A stretch of 32,678 nucleotides of DNA, from positions 1 through 32,678 of the IMG/VR virus record IMGVR_UViG_3300023179_000320. One strand, written 5' to 3'. Position 1 is the first letter of the stretch, and the number at the start of each line of letters is the position of its first letter. Both the position numbers and the translations under genes were made by a program. Below the pieces are notes generated by a model. The model made no database searches and was not told where the DNA came from. It saw only the letters and a program-made list of their open reading frames with translations. Positions 31,871 through 32,678 of this stretch are shown piece after piece. This DNA comes from a virus.

Positions 31871-32605
31871 ATGTTACCAAAAATTGATGTGCCTGTTTTT
31901 AGTATTAATTTAATATCAAGCGGCAAAGAAGTTAAGTTTAGACCATTTACGGTCAAAGAAGAAAAATTGTTTTTAATGGCTAGCGAAAGTCAAGAGTTTA
32001 AAACAATTATTGATACAACAAAGCAGGTTCTGAATAATTGTATTATTTCAGATATTGATGTTGATAAGTTACCTATATTTGATATTGAATATTTGTTTTT
32101 AAATATTCGTGCAAGGTCGGTAAGTGAGATTATTAATTTAAGTTATAAATGTAATAATGATATCAAAAACGAAGAAGATGTGGAAACTCACAAGTGTGCG
32201 AATGTTGTACAGATTGATTTAAATGTTTTAGACATTAAACCAGAGAGTAGTAAAAAACAAGAAACAAAAATTGAAATTACTGAAAAACTTGGCATAGTTA
32301 TGAAGTATCCAAATTTCAATACCATTAAAGATTATGATGGACAAAATGAAAATGATATTGTTTTTAAAATGACAATTGATTGTATAGATTACATTTATGA
32401 CGGCGAACAAATTTATTATGCTAAAGATGCAACGGAAGAAGAGTTGGTTGAATTCATTGAAGGCATGCAATCAAAAGATTTAGAGAAAATTAAACATTTT
32501 TTTGAAAACATGCCAAAGATTTCAAAAGATGTGGATTTTAAATGCAACAAATGTGGATACGAAGAAAAAATTACAGTTGAAGGACTAGAAAGTTTTTTCG
32601 TCTAA
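31871..32605 (+). CDS. 26: Baseplate hub assembly protein gp26, zero-frame product
   Basis: A 244-aa protein (T4 gp26 is about 208). EVKFRPFTVKEEKLFLMASE and FDIEYLFLNIRARSVSEIIN mark the T4_baseplate (gp26) family, as does the end ELVEFIEGMQSKDLEKIKHF FENMPKISKDV. It has four cysteines in two places, YKC...HKC near residues 96-111 and FKCNKCGYEE near 227-230, consistent with a zinc-binding ribbon. gp26 is an assembly factor of the T4 hub. A GGAG eight bases before the ATG supports the start. The last sense codons AGT TTT TTC GTC before TAA include a T TTT TTC slippery site, and a gp51-like frame follows in -1, so this may be the shorter product of two. Confidence 0.85.
   Translation: MLPKIDVPVFSINLISSGKEVKFRPFTVKEEKLFLMASESQEFKTIIDTTKQVLNNCIISDIDVDKLPIFDIEYLFLNIRARSVSEIINLSYKCNNDIKNEEDVETHKCANVVQIDLNVLDIKPESSKKQETKIEITEKLGIVMKYPNFNTIKDYDGQNENDIVFKMTIDCIDYIYDGEQIYYAKDATEEELVEFIEGMQSKDLEKIKHFFENMPKISKDVDFKCNKCGYEEKITVEGLESFFV
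32593..32599 (+). promoter_or_regulatory. Candidate programmed -1 frameshift site T TTT TTC
   Basis: In the gp26 frame this is (AG)T TTT TTC, which obeys the X XXY YYZ rule. It lies two codons before the gp26 stop. AAGGA at 32580-32584 is 8 bases upstream, in the range where a Shine-Dalgarno-like element stimulates the dnaX frameshift. A weak 5-bp GTTTT/AAAAC stem could form from 32606. Confidence 0.7.
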
Positions 32606-32678
32606 GTTTTGGTTATGAAAACCTAGGGAATCTCTATCAAACTAATTTTGCATTAATGCAACATCACAAATATAGTTT
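32593..32678 (+). CDS. 51: gp51-like hub/chaperone segment in the -1 frame, partial
   Basis: The -1 frame is open from 32581 to the window end. After the slip it reads FFRL, then SFGYENLGNLYQTN, then FALMQHHKYS. The NFALMQHHKYSL type of sequence is what I associate with the start of gp51-type hub assembly proteins of T4-like phages. No ATG, GTG or TTG start with a ribosome-binding site precedes the conserved stretch; the first in-frame ATG is at 32656, in the middle of it. It is therefore best read as the C-terminal part of a gp26-gp51-like fusion made by -1 frameshifting. The rest lies outside the window. A sequencing deletion or insertion in the T6 run is the main alternative. Confidence 0.65.

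Overview
The window is a nearly gap-free stretch of a T4-like tailed phage (contractile-tail myovirus) genome, low in G+C by eye. The evidence is a colinear set of T4 baseplate genes recognisable by family motifs: gp48-like, gp53, gp27-like, the gp5 OB-fold, gp25, gp6 and gp8-like, with gp4, a gp19/gp54-like tube protein and gp26 on the opposite strand. NATAAATA boxes of the T4 late-promoter type occur upstream of several genes. Gene style (DUF4815-like giant, glycine-rich proteins, MAHFAK and MSYxGN families) resembles marine and freshwater T4-like phages of cyanobacteria, SAR11 and other aquatic bacteria rather than enterobacterial T4. The host cannot be fixed from this window. I see no tRNA, CRISPR, integrase, transposase or clear host-derived metabolic gene, and no non-coding stretch above 300 bases (the longest gaps are about 75-85 bases).

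Minus strand, read right to left from 29911: gp48-like tube cap, gp53 wedge, gp27-like hub, then a gp5-type spike split over separate genes (OB-fold gene, an unknown helical gene, beta-helix gene) with no lysozyme domain seen. These are followed by an unknown structural protein, gp25, gp6, an 846-aa protein in the gp7 position, a gp8-like protein and a 1979-aa DUF4815-like protein in the gp10 position. This is the baseplate operon, tightly packed with TAATG/ATGA overlaps.

Minus strand, 11066 to 1: a tail-fibre/adhesin island. It holds a small coiled-coil protein, a fibre N-terminal stub, MSYxGN fibre proteins, at least four copies of a small KILGQ beta domain, five paralogous glycine-rich proteins (RPxGYxFPTG start, poly-Gly core, VVIIRY...GDGTF end), two conserved small tail proteins, and a putative carbohydrate-binding tail protein. 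The order fibre - KILGQ - Gly-rich occurs twice, which points to block duplication. A perfect 95-base repeat links two of the Gly-rich genes.

Plus strand, 29945 to the end: gp4 head-completion nuclease, a conserved unknown, a gp19/gp54-like tube protein and gp26. At the end of gp26 a T TTT TTC slippery heptamer, preceded by a Shine-Dalgarno-like AAGGA, leads into an open -1 frame that has no upstream start codon and encodes a gp51-like N-terminus. I read this as a programmed -1 frameshift making a gp26-gp51-like fusion, analogous to the lambda G/GT tail-assembly chaperones. This and the adhesin island are the most interesting items.
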